This document shows positions 1 to 10,865 of a DNA stretch of 64,000 bases, piece after piece (the first letter of the stretch is position 1; every line of letters begins with the position of its first letter). A program made the translations under genes and the position numbers. Source of the DNA: Fistulifera solaris (lineage: Eukaryota; Bacillariophyta; Bacillariophyceae; Naviculales; Stauroneidaceae); the NCBI GenBank assembly GCA_030295235.1, contig AP026164.1:62001-126000 (forward strand). The letters run 5' to 3'. Under the pieces are notes generated by a model. That model was given only the letters and a program-made list of their open reading frames with translations. It had not been told where the DNA came from and ran no database searches.

Positions 1-193
1 AATAGCGGTTTTCGAACTCTTTAGACATTACTGGGGCAGAATGTTTTAATTTATGCTAGAAACTGCCGTACCGAGTGGATCTTTTCCTCTCTACTCTTAT
101 TTGTTGTTTCATGTTTCACTTTGTAATTAGTGGACTCAAAACAATTAAGCTGTAGTGCCTGTTATGACAGAATCGGCTTAGGCATTATCTTCC
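1..193. other. 3' flank of POT1-like gene
   Basis: Short stretch downstream of the first gene's stop codon. No reading frame or RNA feature could be recognised. It probably holds the 3' UTR of the minus-strand POT1-like gene. Confidence 0.4.
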
Positions 194-3043
194 TCAGATT
201 AGAAAAGACTTTTCGGTCATTGACTCTAGAAGAAGTATGCGAGTGCCTTCGAACATGATACTGCGGACGGAACAATCCCATCCAACCCGATCCTCGAGTC
301 TCGACTTTAGATTCGCAAACGCCTGAGCTGATCTTTGTTTGGCGCTTTGCGCATTCATGGCGACAAGGATCTCAGCGGCAGGTTCCAGAACAACTACATC
401 AGCTGCGTCGCCATTTTCAGTTTCAATACAGAGACCAAGGCGATAGTAGTAGCTGTCATCGTCGGCCTTTGTAAGGATCTTGTCTATCGACGAAATGCTT
501 GACAAAGAGGGAATAAGATTTTTGAGAAACACGCGGCCTGTAAAAACTCCATCGTCGTACGATGTAAGCAACTCTTGAAGCGACTTCGTTTGAAAAGAGA
601 CATTGGAGCGGAAATCGGCACATCGCCGTTTTCAATTTCTAGCTGCTCAAGGGGGAAGGATCCCGCTTTCCGCGTTTCGTTCTTCACCACGGCGCGCATC
701 ATGTTTTTTCAATAGATCTATTACCTCGAAGCAATCGTCAGGTATTGGCGTCACGTGCGTTACACCTCTACTGTAGGCAACCGTTAAGCAGGTCAATTGC
801 TTGTAAAGTATATTGTCATCCCAGGCATTCCGCAAGCGAAGGAAAGTTCCGGGTTGCAAGTCTTTAATCTGTTCCCAATGAGGATCTTCCCAAATAGCAA
901 CATTCACCACTCGACCCGTTATTTGAGTTGGGGGGTCAAGACCCGATTTGCGACAAGCAGCTGCTAGTCGAGTTAAAACTTCAGGTGAGGGGTCGCCATT
1001 CTCGTTCTGTTCATCAACTGGGTTCGGATCCGAAATAGGAATTCCGGTTCCGTCCCAAACACGCAAAAATCCCCTAGGAACATTGCCAATCAAGTCTCCC
1101 GCTGGCATTGGATAGACTCCAGTAATCATAACAGAAAAGTCGCCCTTGAATCCAGATGAGAGTGTCAAGGACTCTTGTGGGACATGCAGATTCGACAATG
1201 TGCACTGGTATTGGCTTCGCAGGGACGGGAAGTTACGCTACCATGTTGAAACGCGATATGTTAGACGATATTATGATCAAAGAACAACCATAGACTCATC
1301 GATCAACAAAATAGTTTCCACGAACCTGTCTCTCTTGACCCCAAAGCCAGAGTCGTTCCATTTCCTTTTTTTCACTCTCTGTCGTCTCGGTATTTTGACT
1401 GGCGACATACGTCCATTCCCACACACCCTCACTTTGTTCTTCTTTCCGACAAACTAGAAAAGAGCTTTGCTTCAGTCCAGTCAGTTGTACATTGCCTTTG
1501 AATTTCTTCACTTCTAGTCGATGCATCCGAATCACGTCACCGGCGAGCCGAACATGTGGGAAATGATGCTTTCCGATACCAAAAATATTTATTGAAATGG
1601 ACTGCGGTTCATCGTCCACGTTGCTTGGTGCAATGCTTTCATCTATCAAACTGACAGTCATCATCCAATCTGATTCTTTGAGCTGCCGCGCTGGCGTAAA
1701 AGACAGGACTACCGCCATCACATCACACAAGCATTTCTCACTTCGATCTCCCGCATGAATACTTTGATAGCTTTCGTACTCGGCATCCAAATCGCTCTAT
1801 GAACAGAAACGAAATAAACTATCGTGAGTATATAGTTGTAGGAATGCATAGAATGCGAAATCGTCGAATCAGCACTTACAAGTTTGATGTAGGTAGAATC
1901 CGATTGCGATACAAGCTTTAAGGGTCGCTGCTCGGCCAAGTCACAAAATGGACTGTCTTCGATTCTAACAGGCTCTACATTGACACCATGCTCTTGACAC
2001 GGAGTAAGACAGCTTACATGCTCAATAAACTCCAGTCGTGAACCTGTTGCAACGTATATTTCCATATCGGGATGATCAAAACCAAAGCTCATTACTTCAT
2101 TCCCTTGATCGTCCGTAAGCTTCATTTTCGAATCCCTATCGCCAATGCACAGGCAACATTCAGACATATCGTGTGCTTCGTGCCAGTTGGAGGCGGGATA
2201 AGGAAACACACACGTGTGTGGGACATTCTGAAGACTGAAATAGAGATGCTGTGTTTGTTTTTGGAGAAAAATGGTAGACAAGGCTTCCGCGTACGTTCCG
2301 TAAAAGAAAACATGAATTCGTTGTGCTTTGACATAATTCTCTTCCAAGAATTCAGCTCTCTGTCGCAGTGTACTCACATCCTCTTGGACCTGTCTCATTT
2401 CGAAATTGATAACAGTTTTATAACAGGGGGAGAGTGGTCCATCGTCTTGAAAGCCTCCGAGGGTCAAACGAGGACAGTTCGGCGTGGAGGTATAAATATA
2501 CATGGGATGCGAAAGCGTATTAGAAGCCAATTGAACGCGACGCGTCTGTCGAACAGCAAAGCGTTTTTCTGCCTTACAAATCATGAGCGTCAAACTGTTT
2601 GCCATTAAGTCAATGTCGCAAATTCGTTTGGCGTGATGATGAGTCTTGTGTATTGACGGAACGCGGATTTGTATGTTTTCTTCAGGGTACTGTCTCTGCT
2701 GTTCCGTTTCTATCACTATTGCATTGTTTTGTGTTTCCAGTCGAGGCGAGTCAGGTTTATCAAATGCGATGATCCTTGAAGGTTGTTGAGGGCGAGACGG
2801 TTCTACTGCTACAAAGTGATCTTGCGTCGAGAATCGTAGCGTCGCATAAAACAAAAGGAATTTCTCCCGCATCTCTTTCCATGTCCCGTAGTCACCACTA
2901 TCTGCAAGCTGACTTAGTGGAGCATTTTCTAATGATTTTTCGTTTATCGTTTTTATTTCACAGTCCCTCAAAGAGGTATTGTAATCATTTGTGTCAGCTT
3001 CACTCTGCAAGTGATCGCGAAAGAATAAAGCCAAACCAGACAT
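194..3043 (-). CDS. POT1: POT1-like telomere single-strand binding protein
   Basis: Probable protection-of-telomeres protein that binds the G-rich telomere overhang through OB folds in the nucleus. Four exons fit without any frame break: 3043-1880, 1796-1326, 1204-688 and 573-194 (introns 83, 121 and 114 bp, all GT-AG), about 843 residues. An OB1-like domain lies at about residues 385-520, with DWMMTVSLIDES and then GDVIRMHRLEVKKFKGN. An OB2-like domain follows at about 550-710 (LRVWDGTG, ITGRVVNV, TFLRLRNAWDD, AYSRGVTHVTP). These runs match the order and spacing of POT1 OB1 and OB2. The C-terminal exon (YYYRLGLCIETENGDAADVV) looks like a third OB fold. The first ~385 residues are extra compared with animal POT1; one segment (IHVFFYGTYAEAL, LYFSLQNVPHT) also looks OB-like. 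A second, fused or misannotated gene at the N-terminus cannot be excluded, but exon 1 is open and splices in phase. Confidence 0.75.
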
Positions 3044-3590
3044 TTTCCTTTCAGCAGCAGTATCTCTCCTTGCTAAGCTTTCGAAAGATTGTTCTGTAAT
3101 GTTGTTCGGCTACGAAATGAATGAAAAACATGTACAAGTTCTCCATGATCGCCTCAAATGCGATGTTGTGTGTTGTGACTGTTCCTTCCGAAAAAAGTAA
3201 GAGCGGCGCACGCAATAAACCAATGCTATCTATCTCATGAATGACTGAAATGCAGTCGTGGAAAAACCTTGGGTTATAGTGAAAGTGAAAGATGAAGATC
3301 ACATACATAGAAAGCATGCATGGCAAATGGTGCTAAACCATACGAAGTAGTAGTCCCCAGTCCCCAAGATTCAGTGTTTACTTCCTTTGCTCGCCACCGT
3401 CATTAGAGACAATGGACAATTAGAGTCACAAATTTCTAGGTGAAACATCGCACCAATAAACTTATATTTTTACGGTTTTTTCAATGATTTCTCTCATTGT
3501 ATAAGTACTTGTCATGTCTGTGTCGTTGTTCGAATACACAAAGCTATACAAAGTACGTGATCTGCACGTGTCTAGCCCAAATAAGCGCTT
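3044..3590. other. Intergenic, POT1 to AOX
   Basis: About 550 bases between the POT1-like start and the alternative oxidase stop. Both genes are on the minus strand, so this should hold the AOX 3' UTR and the POT1 promoter. No gene or repeat was recognised. Confidence 0.4.
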
Positions 3591-5088
3591 TTACTGATGT
3601 TGGAGTGGCTTGTTCGGGTCACGCTCCATGATATCCTGTACATACTTCAACAGCATAGTGTTGAGTTTCTCTTCCGTATTGAAAACAGGGTTGATTTGAC
3701 CAGGCTTCATGCTTGAACAAAGATGGTTGACATCACGATGCTCGGCTTCATCGGCACGCACCGCGTACATAAGATCAAGTACACTACCGGTCTCGCCTAG
3801 TTTCCAGTAAGCGCGACCAATGGCGGGGGCCAATTGTGTGCGCCATGCTGCCAACTCGGTTCCTTCAGGAGCTTCTTCAATCGCTTGAATGATTTTCGTG
3901 TATGTGGAACAAGCTTCTTCTTCAACATATCCCACAAAGCGATGGCAAAAATGCGGAGAAATCATGTAAGCCAGAAGAAAGACGGAACCGAATCCAAATT
4001 GACCTCCCCACTACGGCAGCGCTAAAGTAATGCAGAAAGTCGCAAAAGAAGATTCGCAAAAGTGAGCACAACGGAATTCATCTCATCAACAAATGAAACC
4101 AGCGCGTTACGAAACATACCGAAACAAGGCATTGGGATTCTTCATGCGTACAAATGTAAGTAAATGCATGCGTTCATTGTTGGCTTCGTCTAGAAACATT
4201 TGAATCATTCCGCCATCCCGTTGCATGGTACGGAGTGACTTGAAGTGACGCACAATAGCGGCAACCATTCCAGGGACAGCGGCGATAGTTTCGAGATAAA
4301 TGGTGCGATTCATGACCTTGGTGGGTGTAATTTCTCCGTTCCAACCGGTCGCTGCATCAAAGCCAAACGCACCCCTTTGACCGCATTGTACGCCAAACGG
4401 TCCACGAAGGTCTCTGGGGGTGTGTGTTTCAATTCAATGTTCCAGTCCATGTTTCCGTGGCTCTTGTAAAACAAGTATTCGTTTCCACAAGAACCCAATT
4501 TGAGGGGATTGCCCGATTCATCCAATTCGACTGTATCACTTTCCTGACGTTGCACGACACGATCGATGGCTTCGATGAAACGATCAAAGGAGACACTTCC
4601 TCCCGATTTTCCGGCGTAGAATAGTTCACCGATTTCGACAATCTCGTCTTCGGTGAAGGCGCTGTTGTGTTTGCGCAGAAGTTGCTTGAGTTCGTCCGTG
4701 TCAATTCTAGGGAGGAGAGAGTGAGGCCGATGCGTGAGAGGAAACAACGCGGGCGTGACGTGAGGCATGTATTCTTGACTTACCGACCGTCGGAATTGCG
4801 ATCTACGGCGTTCAATTCTTTAAGGATGTTTTTCACCGTATCCATATTCAGAACACGAAGCTTCTTTGTCACAGTTCCGGGTGTTTGTACGACGACAGCA
4901 TCGTCCAAGGCAGCCGTGCTGAAGGAATATGAATGACCAGTCAAAGGATTTTTCCATACTTGCTGAAGATAGTTACTGGCTTGACTTCCAATGGCGGAAT
5001 AAATTGCTTTATCATGCCCAGCAGCAGCTGTTACCACAGGACGGAGAAATCGAGGAGCCGAACGACGCAAACTTGTTGCTGCAATCAT
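3591..5088 (-). CDS. AOX: Alternative oxidase with N-terminal EF-hands
   Basis: Mitochondrial ubiquinol oxidase that bypasses complexes III and IV. The start at 5088 gives MIAATSLRRSAPRFLRPVV, a basic mitochondrial presequence; the upstream in-frame TTG is ignored. Exons are 5088-4784, 4706 to about 4116, and 4010-3591. Residues ~85-150 hold a canonical EF-hand loop, DRNSDGRIDTDE, split by intron 1, and a second degenerate loop near YAGKSGGSVSFDRF. The oxidase core keeps the di-iron ligand motifs: YLETIAAVPG, DEANNERMHLL, YVEEEACSTYT and RADEAEHRDVNH. Corrected length is about 438 residues, longer than AOX without the EF-hand region. The reading frame breaks at 4359-4361, where one extra T (minus strand) restores GVRLAFDAATGWN. 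The second intron's donor is uncertain: GTATGT at 4119 is the stronger site but leaves the frame wrong, while GTTTCG at 4115 keeps it. Confidence 0.85.
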
Positions 5089-6498
5089 ACTGTGTTGCTT
5101 TCTTTTCAATGAGGCTATTAGCGCGATTGCTAATGACAATTAATATTCAAATCAAATGATTACTGGTAATGAAGATCCTTTCAACAATGTGAACGAAAAT
5201 TGAAAATGACTTCCACACAACCATCCCAAAACGCCGACAAGAAAGGGAATGCCAAAAAGCGAAGCCTTCGAAGGTAAATTTTAGAAAGAGGCTGATGCTG
5301 TTTTATGGGATATCCCACGTCAGAGCGGAGGAAGTATCTACTATTTACCTCATACAGCAAGTGAGACAGGCGCGGAACGGTCTACACCTCCCATTATTGC
5401 CCAATCCGCAAGATTCAGAACGAGTGAGACGTGCAGGAAATGTGGACATTGAAATTCAGGACGACGTCAGACGTCAGACCATAAAATAATGCGAACCGCT
5501 CAGCCCAAGAGGTAATTGTACCAGCTAGGTAAACCTTATTCCTCATCATCCTCATCCTATGGCGACCATAAACTAAAATACTCCGTTATTGAGGCTATTA
5601 AAAATGAACTAACAGCAAAACGCTTTGTGATTTATTGTGGGTGGCAAATTGTCAAAACGCTTCATAATCATCTTTGCAGCTAGTAGGAGAACGAGAATGA
5701 TCAAGGAAAATATTTTAAAAACCTAAGCTTCCGATTCGATTCTTTAAGGGGACTTGTTTGCTTTTCTGGGAAGAGGATCAGAGATCTACTCAAGGCCGTA
5801 GTTGATTGTAATTTAATTGGAATTACTGCGTACCTGGTAAGGTTTAGCTGCATTGCTTGCCATTCTAAAGTTTATGCCTTGAATCATCAGTATAGTGCGA
5901 AGTGTAGACGCCACATTTGTGAATCAAGAATGACTCAGTCCCGGGAGATGTGTGATAAATGATAAACAATTTTGCAAAAAAAAACAATCGTCTTGAAGCT
6001 TCATTGTGGCCCTAAACTGGTAAACGATCCCACCAACACTATTTCATTTATTGATGTTATCGTTAATCGGGACTTAGATGGATGCAGCTGCATCCCTTGC
6101 CTATCTTGCTATTTCAAGGTGTCGAGAGGACATTTTGTGAATCAAGAACGATTCAGTCACGGGAAATTTCAATATACTTATCGTACTTAAGTGATTTCCA
6201 TTTGCCGTCTGATGGCTAGAGTTTATGCTTCATCAAAAAGTTGCTGGGATTATAAAGATTAAAGATTCTTCCTATCATGGGCGGCCACTCATCGTTGCTG
6301 AATAATAGGCAGAGATTTTCGAGAGTATATGTTGAGAAGTGCATGAATGACTTCGCAGTTGCTTCACAAGTCCAAAGGATAGGACTAAGAGCGACCTCTA
6401 GCTTCTAGTTTCATATGAATAAAGTAATTTAACTGTTAAAAAGTGTCTCTTCCTTCAACTCAAGTTTCGTTTGTCTTTCAGACTCGTTTCTCGCACCC
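5089..6498. other. Intergenic, AOX to cystatin
   Basis: About 1.4 kb without a recognisable gene. Two diverged direct repeats are visible, each containing TTGTGAATCAAGAA followed by a TCAGTC/CGGGA block (about 5918-5950 and 6132-6165). A GACGTCAGACGTCAGAC repeat lies near 5461-5480. The AOX promoter should lie just above 5088. Confidence 0.4.
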
Positions 6499-6941
6499 TC
6501 ATCCTTTAAAATCCGTCGACGACAACTTGGATTGACCCGCTAGTATGTTAGAAACTTCCGAAACCGACACTTCGTCGTCCCATGTTGTTACACTGACATC
6601 TCCAAATCGATCGTATACTTGCACTTTAAAAGCACCTTTGAGTTTTCCTTCCGTATTTTCTACAGCGTATAGAATTCGGTAGTTCATTCCGGCAACGACT
6701 TGCTGGAATGATTGAACCACACGAAGATGTAGTTCTGATGCCTTTTGCTATCAAACGAATAACGCTGGTTTTGCAAGGGGAGTTGTGTCTGAACGTATTC
6801 TGTGACACCCTGCAGCATGGGGTTTTCTTCGGGCTTTTCAATTTCACTAAATCCACCCACCATGGCACAGTTCGAAGAGGAAGTAAGGAAGGATAGAATT
6901 AGCGTTACAATATAAAGAAAACGATACCAAAGATTTGTCAT
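6499..6941 (-). CDS. Secreted cystatin-like cysteine protease inhibitor
   Basis: Single-domain cystatin that should inhibit papain-type proteases outside the cell or in the secretory pathway. The ATG at 6941 starts a hydrophobic signal peptide (MTNLWYRFLYIVTLILSFL, likely cleaved after SSSNCA), and the mature part starts MVGGFSEIEKP, which supplies the N-terminal glycine pair of cystatins. The QVVAGMNY motif is the first inhibitory hairpin, and a later TTWDDE may mark the second. A one-base deletion at the T run 6743-6746 (A run on the coding strand) separates the signal peptide half from the QVVAG half; one extra A gives the expected continuation FDSKKASELHLRVV. Corrected length is about 147 residues, normal for a secreted cystatin. 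No introns are needed. Confidence 0.75.
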
Positions 6942-7194
6942 GATGCGTTTGAAAGATGATGAACAATAATATGAAGTTGGAAAGGCAATTTGCAGAGAAT
7001 CCGCAGAATAGCGACACGCGACGCTTGCAACGATCGAATTCGTTCCGAAAGCAAAAATTGTGCGCAGTGTTCTCTTGTCCCTCCAATCCCACATCAGTCC
7101 CGAATACTTTGACCATGACACACAAAGACCTAACTAGGGTCTCTTCCTTTCTTATTATGATTACTTGAACATTAAAACTCAAGATAATTTTACA

Positions 7195-8715
7195 TTATTC
7201 GGTTGGATGCACGTAAAACAGTGCCGCCGTCAAGTAATTCCCTGCCGGCCACGAAATCGGAGACTGCGTATGACACGAGGCCGCCCCTGATACTCTCAAC
7301 AGAGTTACACGACGATGAGCGGCTAGTGCAGCTCCTTGTACCATATTCAGAAAGGCCTGTCCGCCTTCTTCTTGTGTCATGGCAGCGGAGCAAGTACAAG
7401 TCATGAGATAACCACCAGTATCCGCTATCACCTTGATGGCATCACGATTCAATGCATGATATTTACGACGCGCCTTGTCAAGTGCCGACACGGATGGCGC
7501 CAATTTAGGTGGATCCAGGACAACAATATCCCAACTTCTCTGACCATGCATGTCTTGTAAGAAAGACGTGATATCAGCTTGCACGCATTCCAATTCCACT
7601 CGATTCAATTCAGCGTTATCCGCGGCCGCCTTGACAGCATCCGCACTCGAGTCAACTGCCGTAGCCGCCTTAGCATTGCCTTGCACCAACGCTGTCAAGC
7701 TAAAGCCTCCATGATAACAACACAAGTCCAAAACAGTCTTGCCTTTTGCTAAAGACGCTACATGCATTCGATTCTCGCGCTGATCGCAATAAACACTCGT
7801 TTTTTGTCCTCCTTCGTACGGATACGCAGCAAATTTGACTCCATTTTCTCGATAATACACCACCTTGTCTTTTTCCGAAGAAGATTCTTGTGCTCCGTTC
7901 AGTAACAATGTGAATCGATTCGTGGTATCTTGTCCTTCTTTCGTAGCCTCACTCAAACCATCTTGTTCCAAACGACTCGGTGTCGTCCTCCACACCAGTT
8001 GAACACCAGAGCCCAGCGTCGCTTGTACTTCAGATTGTATCATATCCCGATGAACTTGACACCACAAGGCCGAACTCATAATGACGGCGTGTTGTGACCC
8101 AATAACATCAATGGCCAATCCTGATAACGAATCACCTTCTCCGTGACAAAGACGGTATGTATCGGTTGAATTCCAGTCAATTAGTCCGCCTTGTCGAAGT
8201 TGGAGTGCGGAACGCAAATGATGTCGGAGAACGACGCGGAGTGCTTCTTCCGGATCGGCTTCTTTGTTTTGAATCTGCTTGAATAAAGACGGCTGAACGT
8301 ATTTGTGACAGAGAAATCGTATTCGATACAAAGAATGCGGATTGTAGACACCATATCCGAGTACTTCCAAGGAGGAACTCTGTTCGCGTGGGACGGCGAC
8401 TTGCACCAATTGTCCGACTTGTATATTTTTCGACGAAAGGCTATCAATTGCTTTCGTAAAGACGAGTTGATTACCATCTCGGAATGACCTCGATTGCCGA
8501 TTTCGTTTCAAAGTAACACAAGGAAGAGAAGAAGTCATTAAAGACGATTTAGATGATTGAGAAGAAGAAGAAGAAGAAGAAGAAGAAGGAACAGGTTGTT
8601 TTGTTGCGAAAAGTCGAAGAGCAAATTGTCGTTTTCCGAGGTTTGTCGAAATGGCAAATCCTTGACAAGAAGAAACCAACAAACACAATTGCAACATGAT
8701 AAGCCTTCTGCTCAT
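7195..8715 (-). CDS. Plastid RlmI-like rRNA m5C methyltransferase
   Basis: SAM-dependent methyltransferase of the RlmI family, which in bacteria makes m5C1962 in 23S rRNA; here the likely target is plastid large-subunit rRNA. The ATG at 8715 is preferred over an upstream TTG, because MSRRLIMLQLCLLVSSCQG is a signal peptide followed by FAIS, an ASAFAP-type plastid site. After a Ser-rich linker encoded by an AAG-type repeat, a PUA domain lies at about residues 65-150. The catalytic domain occupies about 285-490, with VLDLCCYHGGFSL (SAM site), AVDSSADA, and VVLDPPKLAPS. A late CTCS motif fits the catalytic cysteine. It is intronless, about 506 residues, with no frame break. It diverges from the ferrochelatase gene across a ~460 bp shared upstream region. 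Confidence 0.82.
   Translation of the reverse strand: MSRRLIMLQLCLLVSSCQGFAISTNLGKRQFALRLFATKQPVPSSSSSSSSSQSSKSSLMTSSLPCVTLKRNRQSRSFRDGNQLVFTKAIDSLSSKNIQVGQLVQVAVPREQSSSLEVLGYGVYNPHSLYRIRFLCHKYVQPSLFKQIQNKEADPEEALRVVLRHHLRSALQLRQGGLIDWNSTDTYRLCHGEGDSLSGLAIDVIGSQHAVIMSSALWCQVHRDMIQSEVQATLGSGVQLVWRTTPSRLEQDGLSEATKEGQDTTNRFTLLLNGAQESSSEKDKVVYYRENGVKFAAYPYEGGQKTSVYCDQRENRMHVASLAKGKTVLDLCCYHGGFSLTALVQGNAKAATAVDSSADAVKAAADNAELNRVELECVQADITSFLQDMHGQRSWDIVVLDPPKLAPSVSALDKARRKYHALNRDAIKVIADTGGYLMTCTCSAAMTQEEGGQAFLNMVQGAALAAHRRVTLLRVSGAASCHTQSPISWPAGNYLTAALFYVHPTE
8540..8592. repeat. AAG/CTT trinucleotide repeat inside coding sequence
   Basis: A run of GAAGAAGAAGAAGAA on the plus strand encodes a poly-serine linker between the plastid presequence and the PUA domain of the RlmI-like protein. 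Confidence 0.7.
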
Positions 8716-9174
8716 GGTAATCAATTGCAATCCGGATGGATTGCTTTATTGTGAATCTATCTATGCTCGTCGATATTCGCTAGGATATAATCATCGGTTT
8801 GTTGTTTTGTTGAGTTGATGCGTCTTTTTCTTATTCACATCATCACTCCGTACTTTGTGTTGTGTTACTTGGAGTATGATTTTTACGTGGTTTTGACAGG
8901 AACCGTTTGTAGGTCAACAGTGTCTTTGACACTTTCACTCCGTTCACTGCAAAGCCTACAGTACCTGGTAACCTTACGAACCATTTTCCCATGTGTCCGT
9001 ACGGTACAGACATTGCTGGGTGTGACGCAATCGCGTTTCTTCGCGTCTTCTTTTGCGTTGCAATCAAGATTCAAGATACGTAGTACTACAGTTTGTACGT
9101 ACCACCGATGCATCGGGAAAGCCATACAAAGTATCTGATTGCATTGCATTGCATTTCTTGAATTCATTGAAAAT
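8716..9174. promoter_or_regulatory. Divergent upstream region, methyltransferase/ferrochelatase
   Basis: About 460 bp separate the start codons of two divergently transcribed, predicted plastid-targeted genes, so both promoters must lie here. No specific motif was assigned. Confidence 0.4.
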
Positions 9175-10766
9175 ATGCTTTCACAACGAAGGATGCACTC
9201 CATTATAGCGTGTTTATGGGGTGTGAGTCTGACGGCTTTCGTGTACAGTTTTTCGCCGTCACAAATGCACCGCCCCCATCGCCTGCGATCGTCACAATTG
9301 AATGTAGCGAATGCCTTGTCGTTAAATACAACTCCATTTCCATCTTTTGCGGAAGGAATCAAGACACCGAAAGTGGGAGTTCTTTTATTGAATCTAGGAG
9401 GACCGGAAACGAGTGATGATGTTGAAGGTGTGTAAGATATGGTGCTACGTTTTGCTCATCGCAGTCGTTTCGACCCCCCTCACACGTATCCCCTATCATC
9501 ATCTTTTCTGCGCATATCCATAGGCTTCCTGTTCAACTTATTCGCTGATCCTGATATCATTCGATTACCTGCACCACTAGCACCATTGCAAGGCTTCATT
9601 GCCTACTTTATCTCCAAACGTCGTGCTCCGAAAAGTAGGGCAGCCTACGAAAGCATCGGAGGAGGCTCCCCTATTTTAAAGTACAGTAATGCACAGGCTG
9701 ATTTGTTGAAGCAGTCTCTTTCGAAACGATACGGGTTAGATGTAGAGACCTACATTGGTATGAGATATTGGCATCCCTTTACCGAAGAAGCACTCGAACA
9801 AATTCGCAAAGATCAAATTGATGCTCTCGTCATTCTGCCACTCTATCCGCAATTCAGTATCAGTACTTCGGGGAGTTCATTACGAGTCTTGCAAGAGGAA
9901 TTTTCAAAAATGCACCACAATACGGGAATCTAGTTCATACAGTGGTCCCAAGTTGGTACAATCGACCGGGATACGTCAATGCGATGGTCAAGCTCATTCA
10001 AAAGGAGCTTGATTCGTATTCGCCAGAGGAGATTAACGAAGCGCTAGACACCGCGCCCGATCAAAAACCGTTGCATGTTCTCTTTTCGGCACATGGTGTT
10101 CCTAAATCGTACATAGAAGCGGGAGATCCCTATCAGAAACAAATTGTTGATTGCGTCGAACAAATCAAATCAGTTCTGCCCAGTGATAATGTGGAAGTAC
10201 ATCTTTCCTATCAATCGCGCGTCGGACCTATTGAATGGTTGAGACCTTACACGGACGATGTATTACCCGAGCTGGGAGACAAGGGTGTCAAGAACTTGGT
10301 AGTGGTTCCGATCTCGTTCGTGAGCGAACATATTGAAACATTGGAAGAGATTGACATTGAATATCGAGAACTGGCGGAAGAACATGGGATCACAAACTGG
10401 CGGCGGTGTCCAGCGCTTAACACGGATGAGGCTTTCATCACCGATATGGCTGATCTAGTATACGAAGCCCTTCAAGAACCGGCGCAAAGTGTCACAGAAG
10501 CATGTGTCGCCAACAGTGTTTCTGAAATCAGCTTGGAGGATGACATTCGTATGGCTGGCGTGCAAGGAGTTGGTGCGGAAAGCCCTGTTGTGAGTCGTGC
10601 GCGAAGTAGCTTGATGGCTCAACAAACCGGCGGATTGCAATTCACGGAACGCATCACTGCCCGCGTGGCGATTTTGGGTGTCCTCGTGACGGTTTTATTG
10701 GAACTAGTCAATGGGAAATCATTCATGCAAATGGTACAAGGTGGTGGGCTATTTCGGCTCCCATAA
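9175..10766 (+). CDS. hemH: Ferrochelatase with C-terminal LHC-like segment
   Basis: Inserts Fe2+ into protoporphyrin IX to make haem, probably in the plastid. The ATG at 9175 gives a signal peptide ending near VYS with FSPSQ following, an ASAFAP-type site. Exon 1 ends at 9427 (phase 1), the 96 bp intron ends with TAG at 9523, and exon 2 begins [16 protein letters not shown]. Core motifs are [20 protein letters not shown], the catalytic histidine in LFSAHGVP, and [14 protein letters not shown]. The last ~40 residues ([20 protein letters not shown]) match the CAB/LHC-like tail known from cyanobacterial and plant plastid ferrochelatases. The frame breaks at the A run 9906-9910; one more A gives [19 protein letters not shown]. 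Corrected length is about 498 residues. Confidence 0.92.
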
Positions 10767-10865
10767 ACCAATATGTTTAAAATAATACAACGATTTAATA
10801 ACTTAACTGCCTTGAAAACATTATTATGAATTGTAAATCATAAAGGTTAAAGTAATGAAAATGGA

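Noticed and set aside
4011-4119. Second AOX intron with the strong GTATGT donor
   Set aside because: That donor leaves the next exon in the wrong frame. The weaker GTTTCG donor four bases on keeps the frame and was preferred, although another base error here is possible.
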